Positions 18,524 to 27,101 of a stretch of DNA of 64,000 nucleotides are shown here, one piece after another. The translations under genes were made by a program, and so were the position numbers. The stretch comes from Rhodanobacter sp. AS-Z3 (GTDB lineage Bacteria > Pseudomonadota > Gammaproteobacteria > Xanthomonadales > Rhodanobacteraceae). The notes below the pieces were generated by a model that searched no databases, was not told the DNA's origin, and worked only from the letters and a program-made list of their open reading frames with translations. The stretch's first letter is position 1, and every line of letters begins with the position of its first letter. The stretch lies in the NCBI RefSeq assembly GCF_029224025.1, contig NZ_CP119392.1:47501-111500 (forward strand), in the 5' to 3' direction.

Positions 18524-19069
18524 ATGGGTCTGCATCTTGTCCCCGCCGGCCGCAACGTGCCGGAAGAAATCAACGTCATCATCGAAATCCCCAAGGATGC
18601 CGAGCCGGTCAAGTACGAAGTAGACAAGGAAAGCGGCGCGATCTTCGTCGACCGCATTCTGTCCACGCCGATGCGTTACCCGTGCAACTACGGCTATGTG
18701 CCGGGCACCCTGGGTGGCGACGGCGATCCGCTGGATGCGGTGGTGATCCTGCCGATGCCGTTGACCGTCGGCTCGGTGATCCGCTGTCACCCGGTTGGCA
18801 TGCTGAAGATGACCGACGAAGCCGGTGCCGACGAGAAACTGGTGGTGATCCCGTCACCGAAGGTGTTCCCGGGCTATGCGCACATCAACGACATGACAGG
18901 CGTTTCACCGCACTGGCTGGAGCGCATCGGCCACTTCTTCGAGCACTACAAGGACCTGGAGAAGGGCAAGTGGGTCAAGGTCGAGGGTTGGGCCGGCGCC
19001 GAGGAAGCGAAAGCCGAGATTCTCGCCGGCATCGAACGCTACGTGTCCAGTCAGGCCAGCAAGGCCTGA
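18524..19069 (+). CDS. ppa: Inorganic pyrophosphatase (soluble, family I)
   Basis: Hydrolyses PPi to two phosphates in the cytoplasm. It has 181 residues. The family I signature DGDPLDAVVILP is near residue 67, preceded by RYPCNYGYVPGTLGGDGDP and followed by PKVFPGYAHINDM and the HFFEHYKDLEKGKWVKVEGW closing segment. AAGGA lies ahead of the ATG at 18524. The presence of soluble PPase, membrane PPase and PPi-phosphofructokinase within 11 kb is notable. A hairpin terminator follows. Confidence 0.97.
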   Translation: MGLHLVPAGRNVPEEINVIIEIPKDAEPVKYEVDKESGAIFVDRILSTPMRYPCNYGYVPGTLGGDGDPLDAVVILPMPLTVGSVIRCHPVGMLKMTDEAGADEKLVVIPSPKVFPGYAHINDMTGVSPHWLERIGHFFEHYKDLEKGKWVKVEGWAGAEEAKAEILAGIERYVSSQASKA

Positions 19070-19084
19070 TCAGCGGACCCATCG

Positions 19085-19117
19085 ACGGCGCGCCACCTTG
19101 CGGTGACGCGCCGTTTT
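19085..19117 (+). terminator. Rho-independent terminator of ppa
   Basis: A 13-bp stem with a single mismatch (ACGGCGCGCCACC with GGTGACGCGCCGT, loop TTGC) is followed by TTTTC. It lies 15 bp after the ppa stop and just before the convergent DUF2333 gene. Confidence 0.8.
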
Positions 19118-19141
19118 CATGTCTGCGCTACGCGCGACGGT

Positions 19142-20167
19142 TCAGCCGCGCTTGAGCAACTCGCGCAAGTCGATCAGCGCCGCATTCGCCCGCGATACGT
19201 AGTTCGCCATGACCAGCGAATGGTTGGCGAAGAAGCCGAACGGCGAACCGTTCAACACCATCGGGCTGTGCAGCGGACGCTGCGCTTCTTCCAGTTCGCG
19301 AATCACCTGATCCAGGCTGACATCGGCATGCTTGCTGCGCAGGATCGGGCCGAAATCCTGCTGGATCGCCTTGAGTTGCTCCAGCAGGGTCCAGGTGTAG
19401 CCACGCGCCTCGTAGAAGTTGTCGTCAATCTTGTTCCATGGCGTCTTCACCAGTCGCCCGCCAGCCGGTGAATGCACGCTGCTGGCGCTGGCCGGATCGG
19501 AACCATCGACATCGCCGACGCGAATTTGCCCCACGCTGGCCGACAGTCGCTGCGACAGCGAACCCAGCCGCGATGACACTAGCTGCAGATAGTCGGCCAG
19601 GTTGTCGGCACGCGCGTAGAAATGCGCGTTACTGTCCTCGCTGTCGCCGAGCCGACCGAGATAGCCGTCCAGATCCTTGATCGCCTTGCGATATTGGCTT
19701 TCCGAACTAGGCATCAGCCAGCGGTCGTTCGGGCTGTTCAACAAGGGGTCCGCGTCAGCCAGGTCCTTGTCTTCGGTGGACTGGGTCTGCGACCGACTGA
19801 AGTCATTGCGCAGCGCGCGCACCAGATCACGGGAAGCGGTCAGCGATCCGAATTCCCAGTTCGGCACGTTGTCCATCAACACGCCCGGCGGCAGTTTGTC
19901 ATTGCTGAGGTAACCACCGCGCTTGTCCAGCAGTGTCTGCACCGAATTGATCAGCGTGACCGTGGTAGTCGCGCCGGTGCTGACCGGCCGCTTCAATTCC
20001 TGCATCCGCGACTGCGTCACTGCCACCGGATCGAACAGCGGTGGTTCGGTATCCCACCACCACATCAGTGCGCCAACGCCAAGCAACAGCAGTGCCAGCA
20101 GCACGACGAGGACACGGCCCAGGCCAAGGCGACGGTGGGCGGAAATTGACGAGTTCTCGGTTTGCAT
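19142..20167 (-). CDS. DUF2333 family membrane-anchored protein
   Basis: A 341-residue protein with one N-terminal transmembrane helix (VLVVLLALLLLGVGALMWWW, residues about 19-38) and a large periplasmic helical domain. DUF2333 features include DTEPPLFDPV just after the anchor, the LDKRGGYLSNDKLPPGVLMDN-like segment, NWEFGSL, and the C-terminal SPMVLNGSPFGFFANHSLVM. The function is unknown. It ends close to the ppa terminator, with which it converges. The start is the ATG at 20167. Confidence 0.86.
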   Translation of the reverse strand: MQTENSSISAHRRLGLGRVLVVLLALLLLGVGALMWWWDTEPPLFDPVAVTQSRMQELKRPVSTGATTTVTLINSVQTLLDKRGGYLSNDKLPPGVLMDNVPNWEFGSLTASRDLVRALRNDFSRSQTQSTEDKDLADADPLLNSPNDRWLMPSSESQYRKAIKDLDGYLGRLGDSEDSNAHFYARADNLADYLQLVSSRLGSLSQRLSASVGQIRVGDVDGSDPASASSVHSPAGGRLVKTPWNKIDDNFYEARGYTWTLLEQLKAIQQDFGPILRSKHADVSLDQVIRELEEAQRPLHSPMVLNGSPFGFFANHSLVMANYVSRANAALIDLRELLKRG

Positions 20168-20277
20168 CAGGGCCGCTCCTGCAGGGATATCGGAAGATTA
20201 CCTGCTCGACGTCCCGGCGGCGCTGGCTGACACCGAATCAGGCGACAGCAAAGCGCTCGAGGCCTGGCCCGGAATGA

Positions 20278-20301
20278 GGCGGTCGCGGATCGGCGACCGC
20301 C
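20278..20301 (-). terminator. Hairpin downstream of the ferritin-like gene
   Basis: GGCGGTCGC and GCGACCGCC form a perfect 9-bp stem around a 6-base loop, about 30 bp past the stop of the ferritin-like gene on the minus strand. There is no U-tract, so it may stabilise a transcript end rather than terminate. Confidence 0.4.
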
Positions 20302-20330
20302 CACACGGCAATTGCAGTCAGCTGAATTCC

Positions 20331-20936
20331 TCAGCCGCGCTTGGCTGGAGCTTTCTTCTTCATCGGCGCGGGCTTCGCCGGTTCGCCTTTCTTGCCAAGC
20401 TGTTCCAGCAGGGTATTCATGTCCTCGGCGTGCTCTTCCTCCATCGCCAGAATGCCTTCCAGCACACGGCGGGTGGTCGGGTCGTCGGTGCCGATGTAGT
20501 GAATCATCTCGCGATAGCTGTCGATCGCGATGCGCTCGGCGACCAGATCTTCCTTGATCATGTCGACCAGATCCTCGCCTTCCACATAGTCGGCATGGCT
20601 GCGATCAAGCAGACCCACCGGTGACAGATTCGGCTTGCCATCGAGCTGGGTGATGCGCTCGGCAATCAGGTCGGCATGCCCTTGTTCCTCATTCGCGTGC
20701 GCGAGAAACTCGGCCTTGATCGCCTGCGAATGGATGCCCGACGCCATGTAGTAGTGGTACTTGTAACGCAGCACGCAGACCAGCTCGGTAGCCAGCGCCT
20801 GGTTGAGCAGCTTGATCACGGTTTCCCGATCAGCGCTGTAACCGGCGGTCATTGCGCCCTTGTCGATGTCCTTGCGCGCACGCTTGCGGATGTTCTCGAT
20901 ATCGCTGACGAACGGCTTCGACTTGATGTTTGCCAT
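20331..20936 (-). CDS. Ferritin-like (bacterioferritin/Dps-related) protein
   Basis: A 201-residue four-helix-bundle protein. Di-iron-type carboxylates are visible in NQALATELVCVLRYKYHYY near residue 45, EEQGHADLIAERI near 82 and LAMEEEHAEDMN near 167, giving the ExxH motifs of ferritin-like proteins. The C-terminus is a Lys/Pro/Ala-rich tail (AKPAPMKKKAPAKRG) that may bind DNA or another polyanion, as in some Dps relatives. The start ATG at 20936 has AGGAGC upstream. A role in iron storage or oxidative protection is inferred from the fold. Confidence 0.85.
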   Translation of the reverse strand: MANIKSKPFVSDIENIRKRARKDIDKGAMTAGYSADRETVIKLLNQALATELVCVLRYKYHYYMASGIHSQAIKAEFLAHANEEQGHADLIAERITQLDGKPNLSPVGLLDRSHADYVEGEDLVDMIKEDLVAERIAIDSYREMIHYIGTDDPTTRRVLEGILAMEEEHAEDMNTLLEQLGKKGEPAKPAPMKKKAPAKRG

Positions 20937-21064
20937 GGCTTGCTCCTGCGGACGGGAAGTGCGTGCCGGCCAAGCCGACACGATCCAAAGTCCAGCAAGC
21001 CTAGGAATGTGAACGCGACAGCCAGGTGAAGAACCATGACGGCCACCCGATGCGAAGGCGCCGA

Positions 21065-21715
21065 TCAGCGTGGCTGGTAGGCCCGCAGAAACATCTCGAC
21101 GCCGGCACGGGCGTTAGCCTCGATTTCGATGGCGTAGGACTCGGGACATTCGGCGCAACCGAACATCTGGCGCATCATCAGGTTGCCCTTGATCAGGCTG
21201 AGGAACTGCGTACACGCACGCGGCACGTCATCCAGATCAAGATGACCGGCGTCAACGGCTTGCTGCAGCAGGCGTTCCATCAGTCCGTGGGTGCGCGTCG
21301 CCCCTTCTTCCCAGATCAACTTGCCGTAGCGCGGATTGCCCTGGCGGCAGTCGCTGAGGATGGCGCGGAAGGTGCCGACGGTTTCGGCATTGCAATCGAG
21401 ATGGGCGTGGATCAGCGCAACCCGTTCCAGAGTTTCGCGGATATCCGCGTCCGGATCGAACGCATAGGTTTCTTCCGGCAGCAAATCCTCGATGCGCGAA
21501 CGGATCACTTCGCGAAACAGGTTGTCCTTGTCGCCGAAATGGCTGTAGACGGTGAGTTTGGACACCCCGGCGTCGGCAGCGATCGCGTCCATGCTGGTGC
21601 CGGCAAACGCATTGCGGATAAACAACGCCTTCGCCGCGACCAGAATGGCCGCACGCTTCTCCATGTCCTTGGGACGACCAGGACCCTGGGCTCTGACGGG
21701 CGCACTACTACTCAT
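21065..21715 (-). CDS. TetR/AcrR family transcriptional regulator
   Basis: A 216-residue repressor-type protein. The N-terminal helix-turn-helix is FAGTSMDAIAADAGVSKLTVYSHFGDKDNLF (residues about 38-68), and the C-terminal half resembles the AefR-like ligand domain. It is divergent from pcm-tolC, so control of the outer-membrane efflux channel and of itself is plausible. The ligand is unknown. A good promoter lies upstream on the minus strand. Confidence 0.9.
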   Translation of the reverse strand: MSSSAPVRAQGPGRPKDMEKRAAILVAAKALFIRNAFAGTSMDAIAADAGVSKLTVYSHFGDKDNLFREVIRSRIEDLLPEETYAFDPDADIRETLERVALIHAHLDCNAETVGTFRAILSDCRQGNPRYGKLIWEEGATRTHGLMERLLQQAVDAGHLDLDDVPRACTQFLSLIKGNLMMRQMFGCAECPESYAIEIEANARAGVEMFLRAYQPR

Positions 21716-21748
21716 GCCTCAACCTTCACAAACGGAGTTCGTGGCTTT

Positions 21749-21777
21749 ATTATACGTTCCGGTTCATTTATTTTCCA
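21749..21777 (-). promoter_or_regulatory. Predicted promoter of the TetR gene
   Basis: On the minus strand there is a perfect TATAAT at 21754-21749 with a weak -35 (TGGAAA, 21777-21772) at a 17-bp spacing. The AT-rich DNA around it, including GAACCGGAACGTATAATAA, is where an autoregulatory operator would be expected. Confidence 0.5.
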
Positions 21778-21977
21778 GAACGGGCAGGTGCCGGCTCCCG
21801 GCACCGGATACATGTCCGCCCCGGGGATGACGTACGTCAACCGCTTCCGATGACTTCCGGCACTTCGTCGCTCGCCGCACAACCGGCAGGCTGTCGTCGT
21901 CGGAGCGTGTCATTGTGGGAGCGGGCGCTAGCGCTTATCCTTTTTGACCTTTTTCGATCCGCATGGGACACGAGCAG

Positions 21978-22637
21978 ATGGCGATGAATATCGAGCAGGC
22001 GCGACTCAACATGGTGGAAAACCAGGTGCGCCCGTGGGAAGTCCTCGACGCCCGCGTGCTGGACGTGATCGCTCGCGTGCGCCGCGAGGATTTCGTCGCA
22101 CCGGAACACCGCCAACTGGCTTTCGCCGATTTGTGCCTGCCCTTGGGGCACGGCGAAGTGATGATGAAGCCGGTGGTGGAAGGCCGCGTGCTGCAGGCAC
22201 TGGAATTGCAGCCGACCGAACACGTGCTGGAAATCGGCACCGGCTCGGGCTTTCTCACCGCCTGCCTGGCCGGGCTGTCGGCGCAAGTCACCAGTGTCGA
22301 CATTCATGCCGACTTTACCGTGGCGGCGCGGGAACGCCTGCAGTCTGCAGGTATCGCGAACGCCGATCTGGTGACCGGCGAGGCGGTGAATGACTGGCAG
22401 CCTGAAGGGTTGTTCGACGCACTGGTGGTGACCGGCGCCGTAGCTGCGATGCCATCACGCTGGCTGAGCTGGCTCAAGCCGGGTGCGCGTGCGCTGATCG
22501 TGCGTGGCGAATCCCCGGTGCAGCACGCCCTGCTGGTAACCCACGAAGGCGATGGCCGCACTCGCGAAGAAGGCCTGTTCGAAACTGATTTGCCCTACCT
22601 GACCCACGCCGAGCCGCTGCCGCGGTTCGTATTCTGA
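21978..22637 (+). CDS. pcm: Protein-L-isoaspartate O-methyltransferase
   Basis: A SAM-dependent enzyme that repairs isoaspartyl residues in damaged proteins. It has 219 residues from the ATG at 21978; ATGs at 21963 and 21984 are also in frame, and this one has the better purine context. N-terminal NMVENQVRPWEVLD is the family opening, VLEIGTGSGFLTACLAGL near residue 80 is the SAM-binding motif I, and VTSVDIHADF is motif II. It sits 33 bp upstream of tolC on the same strand, an arrangement familiar in Xanthomonadales. Confidence 0.9.
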   Translation: MAMNIEQARLNMVENQVRPWEVLDARVLDVIARVRREDFVAPEHRQLAFADLCLPLGHGEVMMKPVVEGRVLQALELQPTEHVLEIGTGSGFLTACLAGLSAQVTSVDIHADFTVAARERLQSAGIANADLVTGEAVNDWQPEGLFDALVVTGAVAAMPSRWLSWLKPGARALIVRGESPVQHALLVTHEGDGRTREEGLFETDLPYLTHAEPLPRFVF

Positions 22638-22670
22638 TTTAGACCCCGAATCGATCCCACGAGGCATCCC

Positions 22671-23972
22671 ATGCGTTTGAAGCTGCTCACTCTTGCACTG
22701 GCCCTGGCTGCCATTTCGCTGCCTAGCCACGGTGAGGACTTGCTGGATGCCTACCGTGACGCTCGCAGCAACGATCCCGTGCTGTCGCAGGCCGATGCCA
22801 GCAGGCTGGCCACCGGCGAAGGCGTGAATCAGGCGCGCGCGCTGCTGTTGCCGCAGGTCGATGCCAGCTTCAGCCTGAGCCAGAGCAATGGCGGCAACCT
22901 GGTCGGCGATAGCCGCTCGCGCTCAATCAAGGGCTCATTGAGTCAGACCGTGCTGGATTTCAGCAAGTACGCCAATCTCAAGGCGGCGCACTCGGCGTCA
23001 GATGCGCAGAATGAGCTGTACGACGCCGCCGCGCAGAACCTCTATGTGCGCGTGGTTGCCGCTTATTTCGGCGTACTGACCAGCGAAGACGAGCTGACCT
23101 ACGCGAAGGCCAACGAGGACGCTTTCCGCCAGCAGTTCGAACAGTCTGATCAGCGTTTCAAGGTCGGTCTGTCGGCGATCACTGATGTCTACCAGGCCAA
23201 GGCTTATTACGAAGCGGCCAAGTCGCAGACGATTGCCGCACAGAACGCACTCAACGATTCACGCGAGGCGCTCGCGCAGATCACCGGCAAGCCGACCGGC
23301 GACTTGAAGAAACTGCGCGACGACCTGCCGATGTTGGCGCCGGTTCCGGCGGACCAGGACGCATGGGTCAAGCAGGCGCTGGTATCCAATCCCGACCTGC
23401 TCGCCCAGAAGAGCAACCTGGAAACCGCCCAGCACAACATCAGCGCCGCCCGTGCTGGACATCTGCCGACGATCACTGCCGGCTTGTCCTACGGCAAGGG
23501 CGCAGGTTGGTCAGATACCAATACGACGGCACGCTATCGCGACCCGGCGTCGACCACGATCGGGCTGACCCTCAACGTGCCGATCTTTTCCGGTGGTTTG
23601 ACCCAGTCGCGCGTGCGTCAGTCGATCTACCAGCGCGATGCCGCCGCCGACTCCATGGAGGCACAGCGCCGGCAGATCGTGCGCGACACGCTCAACTATT
23701 ACCGCTCGGTGATCGCCGGCATCGCCCAGGTCGAGTCGGCCAAGGCCTCAGTGGACTCCGGCCGCAAGGCGCTCGAAGCCACCCGCGCGGGCTTCGAAGT
23801 GGGTACGCAGACGATGACCAACGTGCTGTTGGCAATCCAGACGCTGACCTCGTCGGAGAGCAGCTACTCGCAGGCTCGTCATCAATTCATCCTGAACAAG
23901 TTGCTGCTCAAGCAGACCGCAGGCACGGCTGAGCTGAAGGATATGGAGCAGATCAACGCTCTGCTGCAGTAA
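22671..23972 (+). CDS. tolC: TolC family outer-membrane efflux channel
   Basis: A 433-residue outer-membrane factor for type I secretion and RND/ABC efflux. The signal peptide (MRLKLLTLALALAAISLPSHG) is followed by two repeats of the alpha-barrel/beta-barrel unit, each with LLDAYRDARSNDPVLSQADA-like and NVPIFSGGLTQSRVRQSIYQ-like segments. The TGKPTGDLKKL and RAGFEVGTQTMTNVLLA stretches are typical of TolC. GAGG lies ahead of the ATG. It is probably co-transcribed with pcm and ends in a strong terminator. Confidence 0.94.
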   Translation: MRLKLLTLALALAAISLPSHGEDLLDAYRDARSNDPVLSQADASRLATGEGVNQARALLLPQVDASFSLSQSNGGNLVGDSRSRSIKGSLSQTVLDFSKYANLKAAHSASDAQNELYDAAAQNLYVRVVAAYFGVLTSEDELTYAKANEDAFRQQFEQSDQRFKVGLSAITDVYQAKAYYEAAKSQTIAAQNALNDSREALAQITGKPTGDLKKLRDDLPMLAPVPADQDAWVKQALVSNPDLLAQKSNLETAQHNISAARAGHLPTITAGLSYGKGAGWSDTNTTARYRDPASTTIGLTLNVPIFSGGLTQSRVRQSIYQRDAAADSMEAQRRQIVRDTLNYYRSVIAGIAQVESAKASVDSGRKALEATRAGFEVGTQTMTNVLLAIQTLTSSESSYSQARHQFILNKLLLKQTAGTAELKDMEQINALLQ

Positions 23973-23995
23973 GCCGCAACACATCACGTTGAACG

Positions 23996-24026
23996 ACGGC
24001 CGGGCTTGTCCCGGCCGTTTCGTTTC
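23996..24026 (+). terminator. Rho-independent terminator of tolC
   Basis: ACGGCCGGG pairs with CCCGGCCGT around CTTGT, followed by TTCGTTT. It is between tolC and the convergent waaA gene. Confidence 0.8.
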
Positions 24027-24041
24027 CGGCATGGCAGCAAA

Positions 24042-25313
24042 TCACTCCTGCAGCATGCCGTCGATCAGCTGCATCACTCGTTGCACCGAGCCACGTTCGC
24101 GCTCGAACACCCGCTGCGCGTCTCGTCCCATCCGCTGCCGGATCGCTTCATCGAGCAATAGCCGCAGCACGTCTGGTCCCAGCTGCGAGGCATTGCTGAC
24201 CCGCATGGCGCCGCCCTGCTCGATCAGGCTGGCGGTAATTTCGTCGAAATTGAAGGTGTACGGCCCGACCAGCACGGGAATGGATAGTGCGGCTGGCTCC
24301 AACACATTGTGTCCGCCAATCGGAACCAGGCTACCGCCGACAAACGCCAGGTCAGAACCGGCAAAAAATGGCATCAACTGGCCCATCGCATCAATCACAA
24401 AGACCTGGTGCGCGGAGCTTGGCACCTCATCTTTGCTGTGCGTACCCACGGTGAAGCCAAGACTGCGCACCGAATGTTCGATCACCTTGAAGCGCTCCGG
24501 ATGCCTTGGTGCAAGCAGCAACAGCGCATCGGGCAGGCGTCTCAATACATGCAGATGTGCCTCGAGCACCATCTGCTCCTCGCCCTCGTGAGTACTTGCC
24601 GCCAACCACACCGGCCGACGCGGCCCCCAGTGCTCACGCATCGCCGTGCCGGTGGCCACTGCACCCTCGGGTATCGGCATATCAAACTTCATGTTGCCGG
24701 TAACCAGCACCTGCCGTGAACTGGCGCCCAGCAGCCGATAGCGCGCCGCATCGGTGTGTGACTGTGCCGCAATCACCTCGACGCATCGCAGCGCTGAACG
24801 CAACAGGCCGCGCAGTGGCTTGTAACCGCGTAACGAACGTTCGGACAATCGTGCATTGACGATCATCAGCGGAATGCCGCGCCGGCGACAGGCGAAGTAG
24901 AGGTTTGGCCATATTTCCGTCTCGACGATCAGCGCCAGACGCGGCCGGATCTTCTTCAGAAACCGGCTTACCGCATCCGGCAAGTCGTAAGGCAAATAGA
25001 CGTGAAACACGCTGTCGCCGAATAACTGCTGCACGCGTGCGGTACCGGTCGGCGTGACCGTGGTGACAACCACCTGTGCATTCGGATAGTCCCGCTGCAG
25101 TGCCTTGATCAACGGCTCGGCGGCATTCACCTCGCCGACGGAGACTGCATGCACCCACAAGCTGCCGCAAAACCCCGGCGCCTTGAAGAATCCGAACCGT
25201 TCCGGCCATCGCAGATGGTAGGGACGCGAACGCACGCCACGCGCCAGCAACCGCAACAGCAGCAACGGCGTGACCAGAAACATCACAAGGGAGTAGAGAT
25301 AGCGCAACGGCAA
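24042..25313 (-). CDS. waaA: 3-deoxy-D-manno-octulosonic acid (Kdo) transferase
   Basis: Attaches Kdo from CMP-Kdo to lipid IVA at the inner membrane. It has 423 residues. The N-terminal membrane helix (YLYSLVMFLVTPLLLLRLL) is followed by the GT-30 domain: SLWVHAVSVGEVNAAEPLI, PRLALIVETEIWPNLYF, NARLSERSLRGYK, GNMKFDMP, APRHPERF, and FVGGSLVPIGGHNVLEPAAL near the C-terminus. The start is a TTG at 25313 with an in-frame stop two codons upstream, so the gene cannot be longer. It is divergent from lpxL across 79 bp. Confidence 0.95.
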   Translation of the reverse strand: MPLRYLYSLVMFLVTPLLLLRLLARGVRSRPYHLRWPERFGFFKAPGFCGSLWVHAVSVGEVNAAEPLIKALQRDYPNAQVVVTTVTPTGTARVQQLFGDSVFHVYLPYDLPDAVSRFLKKIRPRLALIVETEIWPNLYFACRRRGIPLMIVNARLSERSLRGYKPLRGLLRSALRCVEVIAAQSHTDAARYRLLGASSRQVLVTGNMKFDMPIPEGAVATGTAMREHWGPRRPVWLAASTHEGEEQMVLEAHLHVLRRLPDALLLLAPRHPERFKVIEHSVRSLGFTVGTHSKDEVPSSAHQVFVIDAMGQLMPFFAGSDLAFVGGSLVPIGGHNVLEPAALSIPVLVGPYTFNFDEITASLIEQGGAMRVSNASQLGPDVLRLLLDEAIRQRMGRDAQRVFERERGSVQRVMQLIDGMLQE

Positions 25314-25392
25314 GGCTCACGGTGTCGACGCAGCAGTATACGAGAGCAACGACACCGCCACCGAGGACGAGTCGCCGCCGCCATCCACTACA

Positions 25393-26328
25393 ATGCGCAC
25401 GATGTCCGGCATGCCCCGCCCCTCCTTCGATCGAGCGCTGCTCGCACCACGCCACTGGCCGGCTTGGCTGGGCGTGGCCATGATCTGGCTGATCGCACGG
25501 CTGCCACAACGCATGCTGATGTGGCTGGGTCGCCGGCTCGGTGCGCTGGTGTTGCGCATCCCCTCCGCCCGCAAACGCATTGCGGCGGCCAATATCGCGC
25601 TTTGCTTTCCGGAACTCGATGCTGCCGCACAAGCGCGGCTGGTGGATGCCAACCTGCGCGACATCGGACTGATGCTGGTCGAGTTTGCGCTGGGCTGGCT
25701 GGGCAGTGACCGGCGCATCCAGTCGATCCCTACGCGCATCGAAGGCCTCGAATATCTTGAGGCAGCGCGGGCGCAGGGCAAGGGCGTGCTACTGGTCGGG
25801 GGCCATTTCTCGCATCTGGAACTGTGCGCACGACTGGTCTCGCAACGTATTCGCATTGCCGGCATGTATCGCGCGATGGATTCAGCCGTGTTCGAGTGGG
25901 TGGTGTTGCGTGCGCGACTGGATTACGCCGACGCCATGATCGAAAAAGCCGACATCCGCGGTACGGTGAAGTATCTGCGCAACGGCGGCACGCTCTGGTA
26001 CGCGCCAGACCAGGACTTGCGCAGCAAGGACGTCGCCTTCGTGCCGTTCTTCGGTGTCCCGGCAGCCACCCTGACCGCCACTCATCACCTGGCGCGCATG
26101 TCGGGCGCATGGGTGATTCCGTTTTTCCATCGACGCCTGCCCGGAAATCAGGGCTACGCGATGCGTCTGGGTGCCCCGTTGACCGATTTTCCGGGCGACG
26201 ACGCGGCCGCCGATACGGCGCGGATCAACGTCTGCATCGAACAAATGGTGCGCGAAGCTCCCGAGCAGTATCTATGGGTACACAAGCGCTTCAAGACCCG
26301 GCCGCCGGGCACACCTGCCATCTATTGA
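25393..26328 (+). CDS. lpxL: Lipid A late acyltransferase (LpxL/HtrB family)
   Basis: Transfers an acyl chain from acyl-ACP to Kdo2-lipid IVA. It has 311 residues with an N-terminal hydrophobic segment. The catalytic HX4E is seen in GGHFSHLELCARL near residue 138, with YAPDQDLRSKDVAFVPFFG near 200 and the C-terminal YLWVHKRFKTRPPG. ATGs at 25402 and 25411 are alternative starts. It cannot be assigned to the LpxL or LpxM subtype with certainty. Gene context (waaA, core glycosyltransferases) supports lipid A assembly. Confidence 0.9.
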   Translation: MRTMSGMPRPSFDRALLAPRHWPAWLGVAMIWLIARLPQRMLMWLGRRLGALVLRIPSARKRIAAANIALCFPELDAAAQARLVDANLRDIGLMLVEFALGWLGSDRRIQSIPTRIEGLEYLEAARAQGKGVLLVGGHFSHLELCARLVSQRIRIAGMYRAMDSAVFEWVVLRARLDYADAMIEKADIRGTVKYLRNGGTLWYAPDQDLRSKDVAFVPFFGVPAATLTATHHLARMSGAWVIPFFHRRLPGNQGYAMRLGAPLTDFPGDDAAADTARINVCIEQMVREAPEQYLWVHKRFKTRPPGTPAIY

Positions 26329-27101
26329 TCGTTGCCGAGATCGCGCCGTGAAGTCTGTCGTGCGCACTCGTACAACTTCGCATACTTCAGGAATGCGTAG
26401 AACGCGTGGATGCGGGCCGCGATGAAACCGGCCCAGCCCGATCGCCAGTGCCCGCGCAAGACGAAGTAGCGCAGGAAAGCCAGGGTCGGATAAATCACCA
26501 TGCGCAGTCGCAGCCAGCCAACCCGGCGCTTGGCCAGGTCAGCCAGTTGCAGGCTGGAGTAGCGGTTCGCCTTGCTCACGCGCCCGGCAATATCAGGCTC
26601 GCCGTAATGGTCGATGACCACGTCGAGCACACCGACGGCGCCATCGACTTCCACCTCTTCGTGCACAGCGTGCTCACTCATCCGCGCGCGCTCACGGTCA
26701 AACAGGCGAACGTAATGGTTGAGTCGAGCGTGGCGCGACTGCCAGCGCCAGAATTGCCATTCACGCCGCCATAGCTGGTAGCCGGCAAAACGAGGCTGCT
26801 GCAACGCCAGTTGCAACGACGCCGACGCAGATTCATCCAGTGACTCGTCCGAATCAAGCAGCAACGCCCAGCGATGGCTGGCAAGGTCGATAGCCGTCTG
26901 TTTCTGCGCGCTGTAACCAGCAAAAGGCTGGGCATGGATGCGCGCACCGTAGTGGGCCGCGATCGCCATACTGGCGTCGGTCGAGCCCGAATCCAGCACC
27001 ACGATCTCATCGGCCCAATGCACGCCGCGCAGACAGGCATCGAGCGTGGCCGCACTGTTGAACGTGGTCACCACGACCGACAACAACTCACGCCCGCTCA
27101 T
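26322..27101 (-). CDS. Family 2 glycosyltransferase, WaaE/KdtX-like
   Basis: A 259-residue inverting glycosyltransferase. The GT-A fold opens with LLSVVVTTFNSAATLDACL, has VVLDSGSTDASMAIA near residue 38, the DSDESLD metal motif near 85 (DxD-type) and the C-terminal amphipathic helix region. The wording DEIVVLDSGSTD and SKANRYSSLQL resembles the WaaE group, which adds a glucose to the LPS inner core. The start at 27101 has GGAAGG at the right distance. Its start overlaps the end of the upstream ligase-type gene by 14 bp; its 3' end overlaps lpxL (convergent) by 7 bp. Confidence 0.85.
   Translation of the reverse strand: MSGRELLSVVVTTFNSAATLDACLRGVHWADEIVVLDSGSTDASMAIAAHYGARIHAQPFAGYSAQKQTAIDLASHRWALLLDSDESLDESASASLQLALQQPRFAGYQLWRREWQFWRWQSRHARLNHYVRLFDRERARMSEHAVHEEVEVDGAVGVLDVVIDHYGEPDIAGRVSKANRYSSLQLADLAKRRVGWLRLRMVIYPTLAFLRYFVLRGHWRSGWAGFIAARIHAFYAFLKYAKLYECARQTSRRDLGNDQ

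Noticed and set aside
21911..21940. REP-like fragment (TGTGGGAGCGGGCGCTAGCGC) before pcm
   Set aside because: It contains a 10-bp palindrome and resembles the start of an extragenic repeat, but no partner copy or second arm is present nearby.
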